Assembly (NCBI GenBank): GCA_014904845.1
Contig: MU119203.1
Location: 682,001 to 746,000 of the forward strand
DNA: 64,000 nt
Direction: 5' to 3'
From: Acephala macrosclerotiorum
Lineage: Eukaryota; Ascomycota; Leotiomycetes; Helotiales; Mollisiaceae
Positions within the stretch are counted from its first letter, which is position 1. The number at the start of each line of letters is the position of its first letter. Below, in pieces: positions 42,247 to 54,859 of the stretch. The position numbers were made by a program, and so were the translations under genes. Under the pieces are notes generated by a model, which searched no databases, had not been told where the DNA came from, and saw only the letters and a program-made list of their open reading frames with translations.

Positions 42247-42411
42247 TTTGTCGTTGTTGCTGAAGTTTAGTCTCCCGAATTGATTCGGACAAAAGGTGCA
42301 GAAGTTCAAAAGCGCACTAGCGGCCGCACCGCCAAAAAGTTTCCCCAAACTCTCGAAATTTTGATAAGGAAATATTTCAACGCCACGAAAAAGGCATTGA
42401 ACACCGCAAAA
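42247..42411. promoter_or_regulatory. Short bidirectional promoter, mL41 / UTP14
   Basis: Only 165 bp between the two divergent start codons. Both genes act in ribosome synthesis, mitochondrial and cytosolic, so co-regulation from a shared promoter is plausible. No specific factor site is claimed. Confidence 0.55.
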
Positions 42412-45280
42412 ATGCCGGGAAGACAGTCCCACGGTCGGGCGCCGACGAAGAAACCGAAGGTCCAGAATAAATCGAAGAAAAGAGCCCTCGACGCCTTCTC
42501 GATCGCCTCGCACGAAAACCCCGATAGACTTAAAGTCAAGCAGCATCGCCTAGGTGCGCAAGAAGGAGGAAACAGACCAAATAAGAGAAGACGGAATGAA
42601 GACGATGAAGACGATGGGGAGGAAGACGAAGAGTCCAAACCGAAGAAACCTCGCAAGCAGAAGGGCAGATTCGACGAGCTAGATGTGGATGAGGGGAGTG
42701 ATAGCGAGGGGCACGAGTGGAAATTAGGGCAGGTTGACAGCGATGACGACAGCGATTTGGATAGTGACGAGGCTTTTGGAGAGAGTGATGAGGAACGATT
42801 TGAGGGTTATGCCTTCTCTGGCAGCTCGGACAAGAAGAGCAAGAAGAAGGCTCCTCGTGGTAAAGCTTTGAACCTGGACGAAGATGATGTCGAGGAATCG
42901 GATTCTGAGCTTGAGGAAGGAGATCTAGGCGAAGATGCTGTCGACTTGGCTACGATGCTGGATATGGCGACCGATGAGGATGAGGATATAGAAGAACAAG
43001 GCAGTGGATCCTCGGGCGACGACAGTGAAGAGAGTGATGCCGAATCCTCTGTGTCATCCGCAGATGAGGACGACGAGACTTCAGACCCTGCAAAGCTTGC
43101 AGCTCTCCAGAACATGATTGCCAATTTACCACAAGCCGATGACAACGGACGATCAAGGAAACGAGGCAATGAGGTCGAAGGTAGCAAGCTCCCTGCCCCA
43201 GCGAAACTCACATTGGAGGATATGATGTCTGGTATCACGGATCCTCAGGACAAAAAGGCACTCAAGTTCCTGGAGTCCGCGTCTGGTAGCAAGAAAGCTC
43301 GTGGAAAGCTGGAGGTACCTTTGGCGAAGCGACAACAGGATCGTCTGGACCGAAGTGCGGCGTACGACAAGACCAAGGAGACTCTGGATAGGTGGGCAGA
43401 CACTGTGAAGCACAACCGCAGAGCAGATCATTTGATGTTCCCATTACCAGATAACGAGGCTTTACAGGCTAAGTCTAACAAGGAATTGGTGCCAACAAAT
43501 ATTTCAAAGCCATTCAACGAACTCGAAGCTACCATTCAAAGTATTCTGGAAGAAAGTGGTCTTGCAGCGGCCAACGGGAAGGATGACGAAGACCACATCC
43601 GTGAGTTTGAAGAGCTAGAGCTACAAACGAACAAGCTCTCTATGGAGGATGTCAAGGCACGCAGAGATCAGCTACGAGCGGCACGAGAGCTTCTTTTCCG
43701 AGAAGAGGCGAAAGCCAAGCGTATCAAGAAAATCAAGAGCAAATCCTACCGCAAGGTTCACCGGAAACAGCGCGAGAAGGAGGAGCGACTCAACCAAGAA
43801 GCTCTGGCGGAAGGCGGTTATGTGCCATCTGAAGATGAACTGGAAGCTCAGGATCGCAGACGTGCTGAGGAGCGAATGGGGGCGAAGCACAGAGGCAGCA
43901 AGTGGGCGAAGGCTATGAAGGAAACTGGACAAACGACTTGGAATGAAGATGCAAGGTCCGGAATCACAGAAATGGCGAGAAGGGACGAAGAACTACGAAA
44001 GAGAGTGGAAGGTCGAGCTGTCAGAAAGGAGTTTGAGGATGGCTCGGATGAGCCATTTGATGATTCTGACGATATGAGCGATGACGATGATGCTGCTAAG
44101 CAAACTCGTCGGATGAGGGAGCTTGCAGATGATGGCGATTCTGATCGAGTCGACGAGTCACTACCCGGAGCAAGACTAGCAAATATGGATTTCATGCGCA
44201 AAGCAGACGCTGCACGCAAGAAACAGAATGCTGATATGGTGGAAGAGATAAGGCGGGAACTTGCTGGAGAAGACACGCCTAGTGAAGAGGAAGTTGGAGA
44301 GATTGGTCGGAGGGTTTTTGGCCCTGGAAAAGTTAAGGCAACAGAAAAGAAACCCAATTCTACATCCAATGAGTTTGAGGAACGAGATGATTCGCAGGAT
44401 GAGGCAGCCGCCGAGGTGCAAATTCATGGGACAGACAACTCAACTACCCAGCCTTCAACGTCACGGTCCAGGGCGTCGAAATCATCTTCGAAATCTACAT
44501 TTCAATTGAAGCCAGTGGAAGCTCCAGCTACAGAAGGTGGGGCCTGGTCGAAAGTCCCTCTTAAGTCATCATCCATCAACGAGGCAGAAGCGAAACGACG
44601 TCGCCACAAGAAGAACAATGCAGTCGACATCGAGGAGCTGGATTTGTCTCAAGCCGCAGTTATTGCAAGTAAGCCGAAGACCAAGAAGGCGAAAAAGAAG
44701 TCGACAACTCTCGAAGTCGACACTGAGTCAGAAGACAGTGATGACGAGAATGCCCTTCATTTACCATTTGCCATCCGCGATCAGGAATTGATCAAGCGAG
44801 CCTTCGCTGGAGCCGATGTTGTTGGCGAGTTCGAAAAGGAAAAAAAGAAAGTCACCAAAGATGAGGACGATAAAGTGGTCGACGACACTCTTCCTGGTTG
44901 GGGAAGCTGGGTGGGCGATGGTCTTAGCAAGAAGGAAAGATCCGGAAACAAAGGAAAAGTTCTCAGGAAAGTCGACGGTATTAGACCGCAAGATAGGAAG
45001 GATGCAAAGCTTGACCGTGTGATCATTAACGAGAAGCGAGTCAAAAAGGTAAATTTCTCTGTCACCTTCCAACATGTGGTATCTGACAATATTCTAGAAC
45101 AACAAGTATCTTGCTAGCAGCCTCCCTCATACCTACGAGACCAAACAGCAGTATGAGAGATCACTGCGCCTACCTATCGGCCCGGAATGGACTACGAAGG
45201 AGACTTTCCAGGATGTTACGAAACCTAGGGTATTGCTTAAGCAAGGCATCATTGCACCAATGTCGAAACCTCTTCTTTGA
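42412..45280 (+). CDS. UTP14: U3 snoRNP component UTP14
   Basis: Exons 42412-45048 and 45098-45280 give 939 residues. UTP14 belongs to the nucleolar small-subunit processome and activates the helicase Dhr1 during 18S rRNA maturation. Visible: a basic N-terminus ([20 protein letters not shown]), long acidic Ser/Asp/Glu tracts, and the conserved blocks [20 protein letters not shown] and [19 protein letters not shown]. Then come [34 protein letters not shown], and across the intron [20 protein letters not shown]. The end is [20 protein letters not shown], the expected C-terminus. Length is usual for the family. Start is the first ATG giving the basic family N-terminus; the frame is open further up into the promoter, but without an ATG. 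Confidence 0.95.
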
Positions 45281-47014
45281 GAAGTCCGCATTGGAGGAGG
45301 AGAATAACACAAATATAACGACGGACATCTTTCCCGCAATGTTCAAAGTTCTAGAACTCCGTATTTGGTGAGCTTCTGGCTATTAAGGCAGGTATTACAA
45401 GTAGGTATTGCACATGAGTGACACGGTGCTTTGCGTGACACGTTACTGACCCCACAATGTTGTTCAACGGCACACAACTTTTGCCGTGAGACGCGACGCA
45501 CTCTGAACCGGACAATATACTCAAATCCCCTAGAAGCACATTTTCCCCCAATATTCAGATGATGCTTCGGAATATCAGATGGATGGCTCTCCAAGGTCCT
45601 TGGCTTGCTCGGCAGCATCCGCAATGATGCAATCGTGCACCGAACCCTGCATCGCAGGTGCGGCAACAGCAGCAGACCACGCCAACTTGGCACTACCTGG
45701 TCTGTGAAACATAGCCATCAACTTTATCACAGCCTCAACTACTTATGATCATGGTCTGATCGTTAGTCTGATCGTGGTCTGAGCTGTCAATTTGTTACAT
45801 ATTTCTTCGCTTTCATCCCTTCGAGATTTTACACTCATCTTCATCGCAAGGTCGTCAAACGCTTTCATCTCGCCAGCGCTATCCTTTGAAGTCGGTATCA
45901 TCGAAGTGCATCCTGTTCAACCCACTGGGTTGTCACCTAGAGGTCATACATCGATATCTAGATCACACAAGAGATCGACAGCGGGTTGTCGTGACACAGC
46001 GGGCAAGTGAACGATCGTTCGAGGATTTCTTCCAGGTCAGCAACAATATTTCTCTGCTAGCAATTTCACCCAGCGATTTCCTTTTGGCATGATATGGGGT
46101 ATGCGAGACAATGTCTCGGGAATTCGAATGTTCTTTTCCCATCATGGAAGCACATGGCTGTAAAATAACATAGCATAACTGCACCGAAACAATACAGAGA
46201 AGGCTTCGCGGAAGCCGTGTGCAGTAGTCAAGCGACCATCACCAGATCAGAAATAGCTGCGGGGGCGTCCACGACGTCTAGCTATTTCAGATTTGGTCTT
46301 CGTCTTGTTTTTTTCTCGGGGGCCCTAAAGTTGGGAACTAAGCTTTCTGTCAAAATTTGTGGTCCCATAGAGGCATTCCAATGGGCGGCTAGTAACCCTA
46401 GTTTCTATTGTCCGAATTATGTTGTTCATTGTTGGTGATGGCGAAGCGGACGATGTGTAGTCGCAGAGTCGCAACATTCCTGAATGACTTCGCGTTTGCA
46501 ATTTATATATATTCGTGAATTCTGCATAATTTCCTGTCGAAGTCCACAATGTCTCGGTAATCCGACTGTTTTCCTCGAATATTTGAAAACCCCACAGCTA
46601 CCATGTACTTTCCCCAACTTGGTATCCTCTTCCCGCACAGCGAGCCTCAAAAGAGACAGATCTCTGGGACCGGGGAGTTATGTTACGCAAATCCTGAACA
46701 CCCGCACTTTTAATTTTGCGGGGTGAATGCTTCGTACACCTGGATCATCATTCTTATACTTATCGAATTTTTCTACATCCACCACAAATTCCCTAGAGCA
46801 TATCACAACACCTAACCACACGGTCACTGTATCCCACCTTCAAATACAGAGCATTGAACTCAAATTTCGGGCTTTGAACCGAAAAGTAATTTTCGTCGTT
46901 CAATTTTGGCTGTGATCTAGGGTGAGGGTTTATGTTAAGGACTACATACTTGGCTTTACTTAATCCCAAGTACCCCACCATTTCTACACTGTTTACAACT
47001 CGAGTCGCGACAAG
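45281..47014. other. Long intergenic region, no gene seen
   Basis: About 1.7 kb between two plus-strand genes. Only short frames in all six readings, none with a motif. The stretch 46900-47014 is the likely promoter/leader of the GH81 gene. No RNA gene recognised. Confidence 0.4.
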
Positions 47015-49941
47015 ATGAAGGCTGCAATATGGCTGACGTTTTTGGTGCCTGCAGCTATTGCAGTGCCCGTTCGCCAAGGCCAAGAAAACTTTGCGCCAGT
47101 AAAAATTGCACCTGGTCCAGTTCAAGCAATCGCCGAGGCTGCGTTAGAGACAGTAACTATCTTTCCGTCTTCAATCTTGGACTCTGCCATTACCGGACCA
47201 ACCTTGGTGACAAGAATTGCCAAGGAGTCGTACCAGGCAATTCCCTTTGGAGACTCGCCATCAGTTGCTGCCAGTGGTGCAAACCCAGGGACGACTCAAG
47301 CAAAACGAACTCAGGTTCCAGAAGCTTCAAGTCCAGGTTCGAACGGAGGGGAACAGTTTGCATCGGTATCGGCGAAGACATCAACAGTCACCCCCGAAGT
47401 TTCCGTCAAGACTACCTCGACCAGTTCAGGAACTGCTCAGATCCTCCCACCACTGACCACTGACATACCCCACACAACCGGAAGTGTTATCACGACCTTG
47501 AATACCGAGGGAGAGCCAACTTCAGGCCCCTTGATCAGCACGAGCATCTCCTCTCCAACAAGTCTACTTGTGATGTCGGCCGCAGCAACAGCATTTTCAA
47601 GCAGCAAAGCTGGTAGACCGAAACCTGCAGACATGACTTCTCAAAACATCTTCCAGCCGATTGCCACGGACGCACCACCTTCAATCATTCCCCAGAGAGG
47701 AGACCATCCTGTACCACGACTTGGGATCCAGAACCGACAGTCGCCTATCGGAACCAACAAATTCTACGCCAATTTCTTCCTCGGAACGCAGACTGCTGGA
47801 ACATGGACTCATCCTTATTCGGTTGCTTGGTCAAAGGGTGGTGGATCATCTAAGAGTTGGGGTTTGTCGATTCAACATATCGATGCCAGCCAGCGTGCTT
47901 TTGGCCCTGATGCCAACGCAAATCCAGCGAAGTACTTCATCAATCCTCTTGGTATTCAATCTGTTGTTCTTTCTGCCTCTGAGCTCGGAGCATCCACAGC
48001 CCTGACTACAGATTCTCTCACTGCATTCTCGGCCAATGTCAACCTGTCACCAAGTGTCGGTGCTGCACCAGCAATCACGTTTCCTCTAGTCCAAGGAATG
48101 GGCTTTGTCACTGGTATTTATCACGGAGCCACGCCTATCATACAATCAGGTGTCTTTTTCCGATCAGTCACCAAAGCTACCAATGGTCCGAAACCAGGTG
48201 TTTCGAAATGGACTATTCGGCTCGAAGACGGCAAGATTTGGCTGGTCTATGCTTATTCTTCTACCGGCGCCGGGCTTGATTTCACAGTCGTGAACAATGG
48301 TCTTGTTCAAGCTACGTCGAGGTTTAACGGTATCATTCAGGTCGCAAAGAGTACCAGCAGTGTATCTGAGGCCCTGTATGATGCTGCATGTGGTGCTTAC
48401 GCGACTACGTCAACTCTTTCTGGAAGCGCCAATGGTGCGACTGGCTCCTACACACTGTCTTATTCTGTTGGAGGTATGCCTAACACTAACCTCTTGATGT
48501 TCGCTCTCCCTCATCACGTTCAATCGTTCGACTCCAATACCGCTGCTGGTGTTCAACATTTCATGCTGGACACAACTACCAAGGGAGCAGCGACGGCTGT
48601 GGTCGGTAACTCCTGGACTATGGTTGAGAACCTTCCAGTCGGCATGAGTTTTGCTCCGCGGAATCCCTCAACCGGAAATCAGGGTGGTCAAGGAAGTACT
48701 AAGTTTACTTTCTCGCAATCAACTATGGTGGCTATGCAAGCTGTCGCTCAGAGCGAGATCTCACAAGACATGTCTACTCAAACAAACTTAAACTCCATGT
48801 ACTACAGCGGCAAGGTAAGATCTCTGAATTGTTCCTCAAATTTGTTACTAATTTCAACAGGCACTTTTGAAATTCGCGCAGATCACTTATGCACTCCAAG
48901 CTTTGCTCGACCAACAATCACTTGCTCAAGCAGGTTTGGACAAGCTGAAGCAAGCATTCGCCCTCTTCGCAGAGAACAGGCAACAATTCCCCCTTGTCTA
49001 CGAATCAGCCTGGGGAGGCGTCGTCTCATCTGCATCCTACACGACAGGCGACGCAAATGTAGATTTCGGCAACACATACTACAACGACCACCACTTCCAG
49101 TTTGTCACCCTTTTCCCCTCATACCTGACAAAGCTAACAACCCTCAAGCTATGGCTACTTCATCCTCGCCGCTGCAATGATCGGTCACATGGACCCCGCC
49201 TGGCTCTCCTCTAACGCACCCTATATCAATACCCTCGTCCGCGATATCGCCAACCCCTCCCCTACCGATCCCTATTTCCCCGTATCCCGCAACATGGACT
49301 GGTACAACGGCCACAGCTGGGCGCACGGCCTCTACGAATCCTTCGACGGCAAAGACCAAGAATCCTCCTCCGAAGACGCCATGTCCGCCTACGCCATCAA
49401 AATGTGGGGCATGGTTTCCGGAAACTCGAATCTTGAAGCAGTTGGAAATTTGCAACTCGCGGTTACTGCAAGAGCGTTGCAGAATTATTATCTCTATACG
49501 AGTGATAATACGGTTGAGCCGGCGAATTTTATAGGGAATAAGGTTGCAGGGATTATGTTTGAGAATAAGATTGATCATACGACTTATTTCGGGAATAATA
49601 TTGAGTATATTCAGGGGATTCATATGATTCCACTCTTGCCGAGCAGTTCTTTGACAAGAACTAAGAAATTCGTTCAAGAAGAGTGGGATACATACTTCTC
49701 GAACGGAAGAGCGGAAGCTATCACTGGTGGATGGAAAGGTCTTCTATTTGCGAATTTGGCGTTGATTAACCCGGCTGCTGCTTGGCAGTATTTCAGTGCG
49801 GCGAATTTCGATGCCAGTACATTGGATGGAGGTGCTAGTAGGACGTGGTATATGGCTATGGCTGCTGGTGAGTTGCTTGCTTTTTTGGGGAGATTTTGAA
49901 TGTGATGCTAACGAGAGATAGCTTTAGGCGGTGCCCGGTAG
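47015..49941 (+). CDS. GH81 endo-1,3-beta-glucanase, secreted
   Basis: Exons 47015-48814, 48861-49099, 49149-49867, 49922-49941 give 925 residues. Signal peptide MKAAIWLTFLVPAAIA, a Ser/Thr-rich linker (about 70-205), then the GH81 domain from GTNKFYANFFLGTQTAGTWT. Key GH81 segments: YYNDHHFHYGYFILAAAMIG with its conserved Asp, SRNMDWYNGHSWAHGL, and ESSSEDAMSAYAIKMWG with the conserved Glu. The protein is an endo-acting laminarinase of the Eng1/Acf2 group that cuts cell-wall beta-1,3-glucan, for instance in septum dissolution, or digests foreign glucan. Odd: the last exon is tiny. Splicing at 49867/49922 (branch TGCTAAC) gives the end AAALGGAR; without splicing the same frame ends a little later as ELLAFLGRF at 49899. 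I prefer the spliced form because the intron signals are good. Confidence 0.93.
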
Positions 49942-51213
49942 ATGCGCAACTACATTCTTAATGAGGTGATGAAGCGGAGAACCCACAAAACGTCATTAGA
50001 CTACAGTCGTTGCAGAAAAGAGCTGGACAGGGTCGCAGTTCATCAACATTCTATTCTTGGATATAACTTTTAGCACTGGCTTTTTTTGGATACAGGATTA
50101 CCATGGGTTTTGCGTGGGTTTCCTTTTTCTGGCACGGCACAGGTGCAGACATTCTTGGGATCTGACAGTTTGGAGGCCTTTGTTTACTTACATTGATTTG
50201 CTTTTCTCTTCTCTGTCCATACTCTTTTGCATTGGGCTTTGGGTAGCTAAGGAATAGGTTGCAATGAATTACCTCATGATATCATTTCGGGCGAGCTGGT
50301 TGCCGGACATAGCGCCCAAAGGTTGCTCCTGGCCAACTTCGGGATTCGCCCATTACCCCCATCCACAACCCCTCAACAATCACACACACTCTCATCATTC
50401 CCACATCTCCAAGACAGATCGCCCACCCCTCTAACAAGCAGCATCATTTCAAATGACCGCCGTTGCACAAGAATCATACTGCAAATCCGACGCCGCCAAC
50501 CCCACCGAATAAAACGTACACAACGACCCAGCCACATCAAGACTATAACTCAAGCACGACGGTCCTATCGCCAGCGTACAAAACGACTTACAAAACGTTA
50601 AAATTTGAGGGCTCTCGGAGGCAGGCCATGTCAGAGCTCCGATCAGGCCGAAAGGTGTCGATGCCGAGATGTTAAGCTCTCTTGTCGGGACCATTGTCGA
50701 GATCGGTTTGTGATCAGTGTATCGGACGTATGGGTCTCCAGCCAATCTTGTCGAGATTTTCTAGGATGAAATATCGGACAAAGATGGACCTCTTTGGGAC
50801 TTCTATCCGCACCCGGAATGTTGATGGAGAAATGTTCGTCGTCGACGCCCCGAGAATTGAGGTTAAGATGGCGGAAGGCGCACGGACCAGTTTTCAAAGT
50901 ACCTATCGGACACAAGCTTCACTTTCCTCACGCCCTGCCAGAACAGGAGGCTGGTAAGCTTTTGTCAATTTTCGTAGTAAACCATCGCTCATAAACCAGT
51001 AGCATATACAAAGGGGATACTCCTTCAACTCATATTCATACAAGTCCATCGCCAAACGCATGCGTATTGGACGCTTCCAATTTCAGGGGCACAAAAAGAT
51101 CCTAAGAGATCAACACTGCCCTCTCCCTTCCACCAAATATGTACAACCTTTCGCTGCATCTCAGTGCCCGTATTAACACTCGCGAACATGATCTTGTGTG
51201 GCAAATGGGCCTC
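49942..51213. other. Intergenic region, convergent genes
   Basis: About 1.3 kb between the GH81 and the Ca2+/H+ exchanger genes. Several overlapping open frames of up to 98 codons around 50450-50990 on both strands are without motif or clear start. No gene is called. Confidence 0.4.
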
Positions 51214-52754
51214 TTAGTAGCCTAGCATGGTCTTGACTGATCTGACCACCACACTTGGCGCGTCGCCGCCAGGAAGATCAGACGCATCGTCCGGATAAAC
51301 CAAGAATGCGAGTGCGATGATGATGTATAGACCAAGGAGCTAAAGTATGTCAGCAACACACTCTTGAATCAGCCTCAAGAAACTTTGTCGGAACTTACCA
51401 TAGCACCCTCCAAGTAATTACTCTTTCCATCCTGGATGACGTACGTCACAACCAACACACTTAAGAAAAAGACGACCGTCTCAAAGGTCTGGAAGTGAAG
51501 AGTCATAGGTTGACCAATAATCCAACCCAGAATGACCAAAAAAGGTGTGACGAGTAGTGCAATCTGCATCGAGCTTCCAATAGCAACACCCATAGCGAGA
51601 TCCATCTTATCCTTCACGGCTACCACAACGGCTGTAACATGCTCCGCGGCATTGCCAACAATCGGAAGGAGAACGAGGCCGATGAAAGTCTTGGAGATAT
51701 GGGCGGTCTCGACGAGAGAGTCGATCGAGTCAACGAGGAATTCGGCGCAGACCGCGACTGCGAGGGTGACGACTACAAGGACCCCTGCTGCTGCCCACGG
51801 ACTCAATTGTGGCTCTTCCTCCTCCTCCTCCTCCTCCTCCTCCTCCTCCTCTCCAGATGCATTCTCGGCATCGAACAAGCTGGCGTGAGTTCGGAGTTGG
51901 AAAACAAGGTAGAGAACGTAGAGGATGAGAAGTATAATGGCTGTGCCGTGAGATAGAATGAGGATGTTTGCCTCCGAGTCTGCTTGGGACTTTGTAAGGG
52001 CGGCATAAAGCTGTAAGGGTTAGCTTTTGAAACGGAAGAGGATTGGACGCGTACAGTAGCAGGTATGATCATAGATGCCGCAGCGACGGTCATTAAAGAG
52101 GACATGGTCGATGCGACGGTTGAGTTGAAACCCTGCTGAATACCGCTCGCGGTACCTGTCCTCGTGTTGTGAATGCCACCAGCTAGAAAGCAGCATCCAA
52201 GCACAAGAAGGATGTTGGAAAGGATACTTCCCAACATACTAGATTGCACAATTCTGATTTGCCCTTCCCTCAAAGCGACAACACTGACCTACGTCTTGTT
52301 AGAAATGTTCGCGCACGTCTAGGTGCCCACTCACAATCAGTTCCACAGCATTGCCGAATGTAGCGTTCAAAAGACCACCCATCGTCTGACCGAGCTTCAT
52401 GGAGATTTCTTCGGTAGCAAAGGAGAGAACAGCCGCCAACGGAATAATCGCAAAGAAGTTGAGAATGAAAACAACCGTGGGATTCCAGCCCATTGCACCG
52501 GCAACTATTCCAAGAGGTACGAATACCAGGAGGATATTGACATAGTTGCTGTACAATGTGACTTTAGTAGCTTGCATGATGTTTGCAGGATACCTCACGA
52601 ACTTGTTTTCACTCTGTATTCCCGCAGTATGATTCTTCTTCAAGAAAAACTCGAAGAATTCCGTCAGCGAACTCTTCTTTCTCGCCGCTCCATTCTCCTG
52701 TCCTGATATCAACCCCGTATTCTCGTTCGCGGCGCTTCCGTTCGGTCCTGCCAT
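51214..52754 (-). CDS. Vacuolar Ca2+/H+ exchanger (CAX family)
   Basis: Exons, read leftwards: 52754-52335, 52288-52055, 52010-51399, 51339-51214, giving 463 residues. It is a multi-pass membrane antiporter that moves Ca2+ into the vacuole in exchange for H+, related to yeast Vcx1. Both cation-exchanger repeats are present: [10 protein letters not shown] (first) and [20 protein letters not shown] followed by GVAIGSSMQ (second). Between the two halves is an acidic cytosolic loop with about fourteen Glu residues coded by a GAG repeat, matching the acidic motif known between repeats in this family. N-terminus is hydrophilic ([14 protein letters not shown]). About eleven hydrophobic segments can be seen. 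All four exons join in phase 0. Confidence 0.94.
51816..51852. repeat. Trinucleotide microsatellite (CCT)n inside the exchanger gene
   Basis: About twelve CCT/CTC units on the plus strand, read as GAG on the coding strand. They code for the poly-Glu loop of the exchanger. Length may vary between strains. Confidence 0.85.
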
Positions 52755-54859
52755 GTCGCTTTGTCCGCCTTGCGACGATGTACTCTTCTTTCGAAAGCTT
52801 CCTCTCGCTCGCTGGATTTCTTTTCGAAATGGAGGTCCTGCTGCATTTCACCAAACCGCAGAGGTCGATAGTTAGCCCAATCACTCCACAATCAAAGAAG
52901 GTTCGTCTTGGCCCTTGACTATATGGCTGTGCTGGAAGATCTAACAAGTCTTGGAGAGAGTGCCTGGAAAGTGGCAGGTGGTACCTCGATGTGATATCGC
53001 CGGTATCAAGCGCATGTGATGATCTGATTAAATGCAGAAAAGCAGCAGGCTGACTGGAGAGGGGTAATATTGCAGCTCGCAGGAGGGCAGCGTATTGTGG
53101 ATTGTGAAATTTAACGGCCGGCGTAGACGGAAGAGAGCTCCCTGGTAGCTAGCAATGGAATGCGGTGATGTGACCAATAGCAGATAGAGAGCGAAAGCGA
53201 TTAGGGGAATATTGAGAGAAGCAAGGGACGGGTTTGAACTTACACACCATCTTGGCAACTTTTGCGCGTGGTCGATGGTTCACAAGTGGTTGCTCGTGCT
53301 TCGTCGGGCAAAAAGTGTAGAGCTGCTGCGCCTCGTTTGTCTGCGATAAAGTGGTACCGTACCGAATATCAGATACACCAACTGAAAAAAGCAGGGACCT
53401 GGGCGTTTTGAAAAGAGGGGCAGAAGTGATTCAGATTGAGTCGCGTGTGACTGTGACGATGAAAAACGAAGGAGAAAGTTAGACTTTGAAGAGCGGTCTG
53501 ATGATGATGACTGTGGCAGGCGCGACTCGAGGAGTGAAGCTCTGATGCAGCTAGGAGATCGGAAGAACAACCAATGTTCGTGATGATTTCGTAACACAGC
53601 ACGAGCAGGAAACTCACAGCCAAGACTCAAGTGCGAGCTCTGGACGTTTATATGAAAATGCTAGCTTTCAGCTACATAGCTCGCGTATCTCTGGGTGAAT
53701 CTTGTTTTGTTGCGCCGGCTTAAGATCTTAGAGCTGGTTTCATTCGGAGCTTATTAACCAATGTACTTAAGTACCGTGCCGAGCACCTGCATATAAGACA
53801 TTCGTCCCGTCGCCATGTTCATCACGATCAATTCTATCTATTTGCAAAAACAGCGCTCAAAAGCTCGTCGCAAAGCTTTCCCAACTCACTCGACTGCATC
53901 ACCACATATCTTGTCAACACCATCGCGGGACCATCCAACAGAAGCCATGGCCATTAACAGATGTCGCTGACGTACGTCCCTCGACCGTTAGCTTGGCCCC
54001 TTGCACTGCCACTCTCAGCGTCGCTTGGCACGCGACAGCACATTAGCGTGGTGAAACGACAGGGCTTGACTGGGCCATGATGCAGCTTTTCCGACGACTG
54101 TGAACACTCAGCAATGCCAAGACTAGGAGCAAAGAGCAATATCCGATGATACCGCTGCAGCATTTGAGCCAATTGGCTGATGGACGAGAAAGGCGATGAG
54201 ATATCGAGATTATTGATGGAAGCTTGATGTCAATAATATGTGGCAGGCGTTGCACCGGCTTGTTCTGATGGTGGAGAGAGAAGTGGAGATAATCCCCTGA
54301 TATTGTGAGACGGGTATTTTCGTGGGGCTTGAGCGGCAAAATCCCAGTGTCGAGACTCGAACGGAAGAAAGCTTGGAGAAGCTTGGCAAGACAGCAAGTT
54401 GCTAGGGAAAAGGTAATGTGCAAGCAGAAGTGCCCTCAACAATATTGCCTCTGACGTTGCCGACGGAAGATTTTTGACAGGTCTAAGCCCCGTATGCGAG
54501 GACTTGGCAAGCGGAACTCGTGGCCTCGACACGGACATCGACAATGGACCCGCAAACCTCGAATGTTCGGAGCTTGGCTCCTCTTGCTGGCGGCCTCTGA
54601 GTGAGTTGAGCTCCCAGAATGTCTTTGCCACAACCTACGGCAGGTATATCGCGGAAGAAAGGGTTGACTGAACGTCTGAGCCTTGAGCCCAACAACTTGG
54701 CAGGCAGAAACTGATATTGGCATGACTACTCTGGCGCCTGCCGCACGCCTCCAAATCTAGAGATTTGCAACTCGATGTTCTGCCTTTTTTTAGCCTTGGG
54801 ATTCCTGTCATTAAGTCGTAATTTCGTAAAGTCGTAAATTGTACATACGCCTATCCAGA
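52755..54859. other. Long intergenic region upstream of the exchanger gene
   Basis: About 2.1 kb. Numerous short frames on both strands (for example minus strand 53630-53280 and 54631-54230), all rich in Ser/Arg and without motifs. I see no gene. The right part is the 3' flank of the Stn1-like gene, the left part the exchanger promoter. Confidence 0.4.

Noticed and set aside
42807..44369. Ser-rich frames opposite UTP14
   Set aside because: Antisense shadows of the acidic UTP14 coding sequence.
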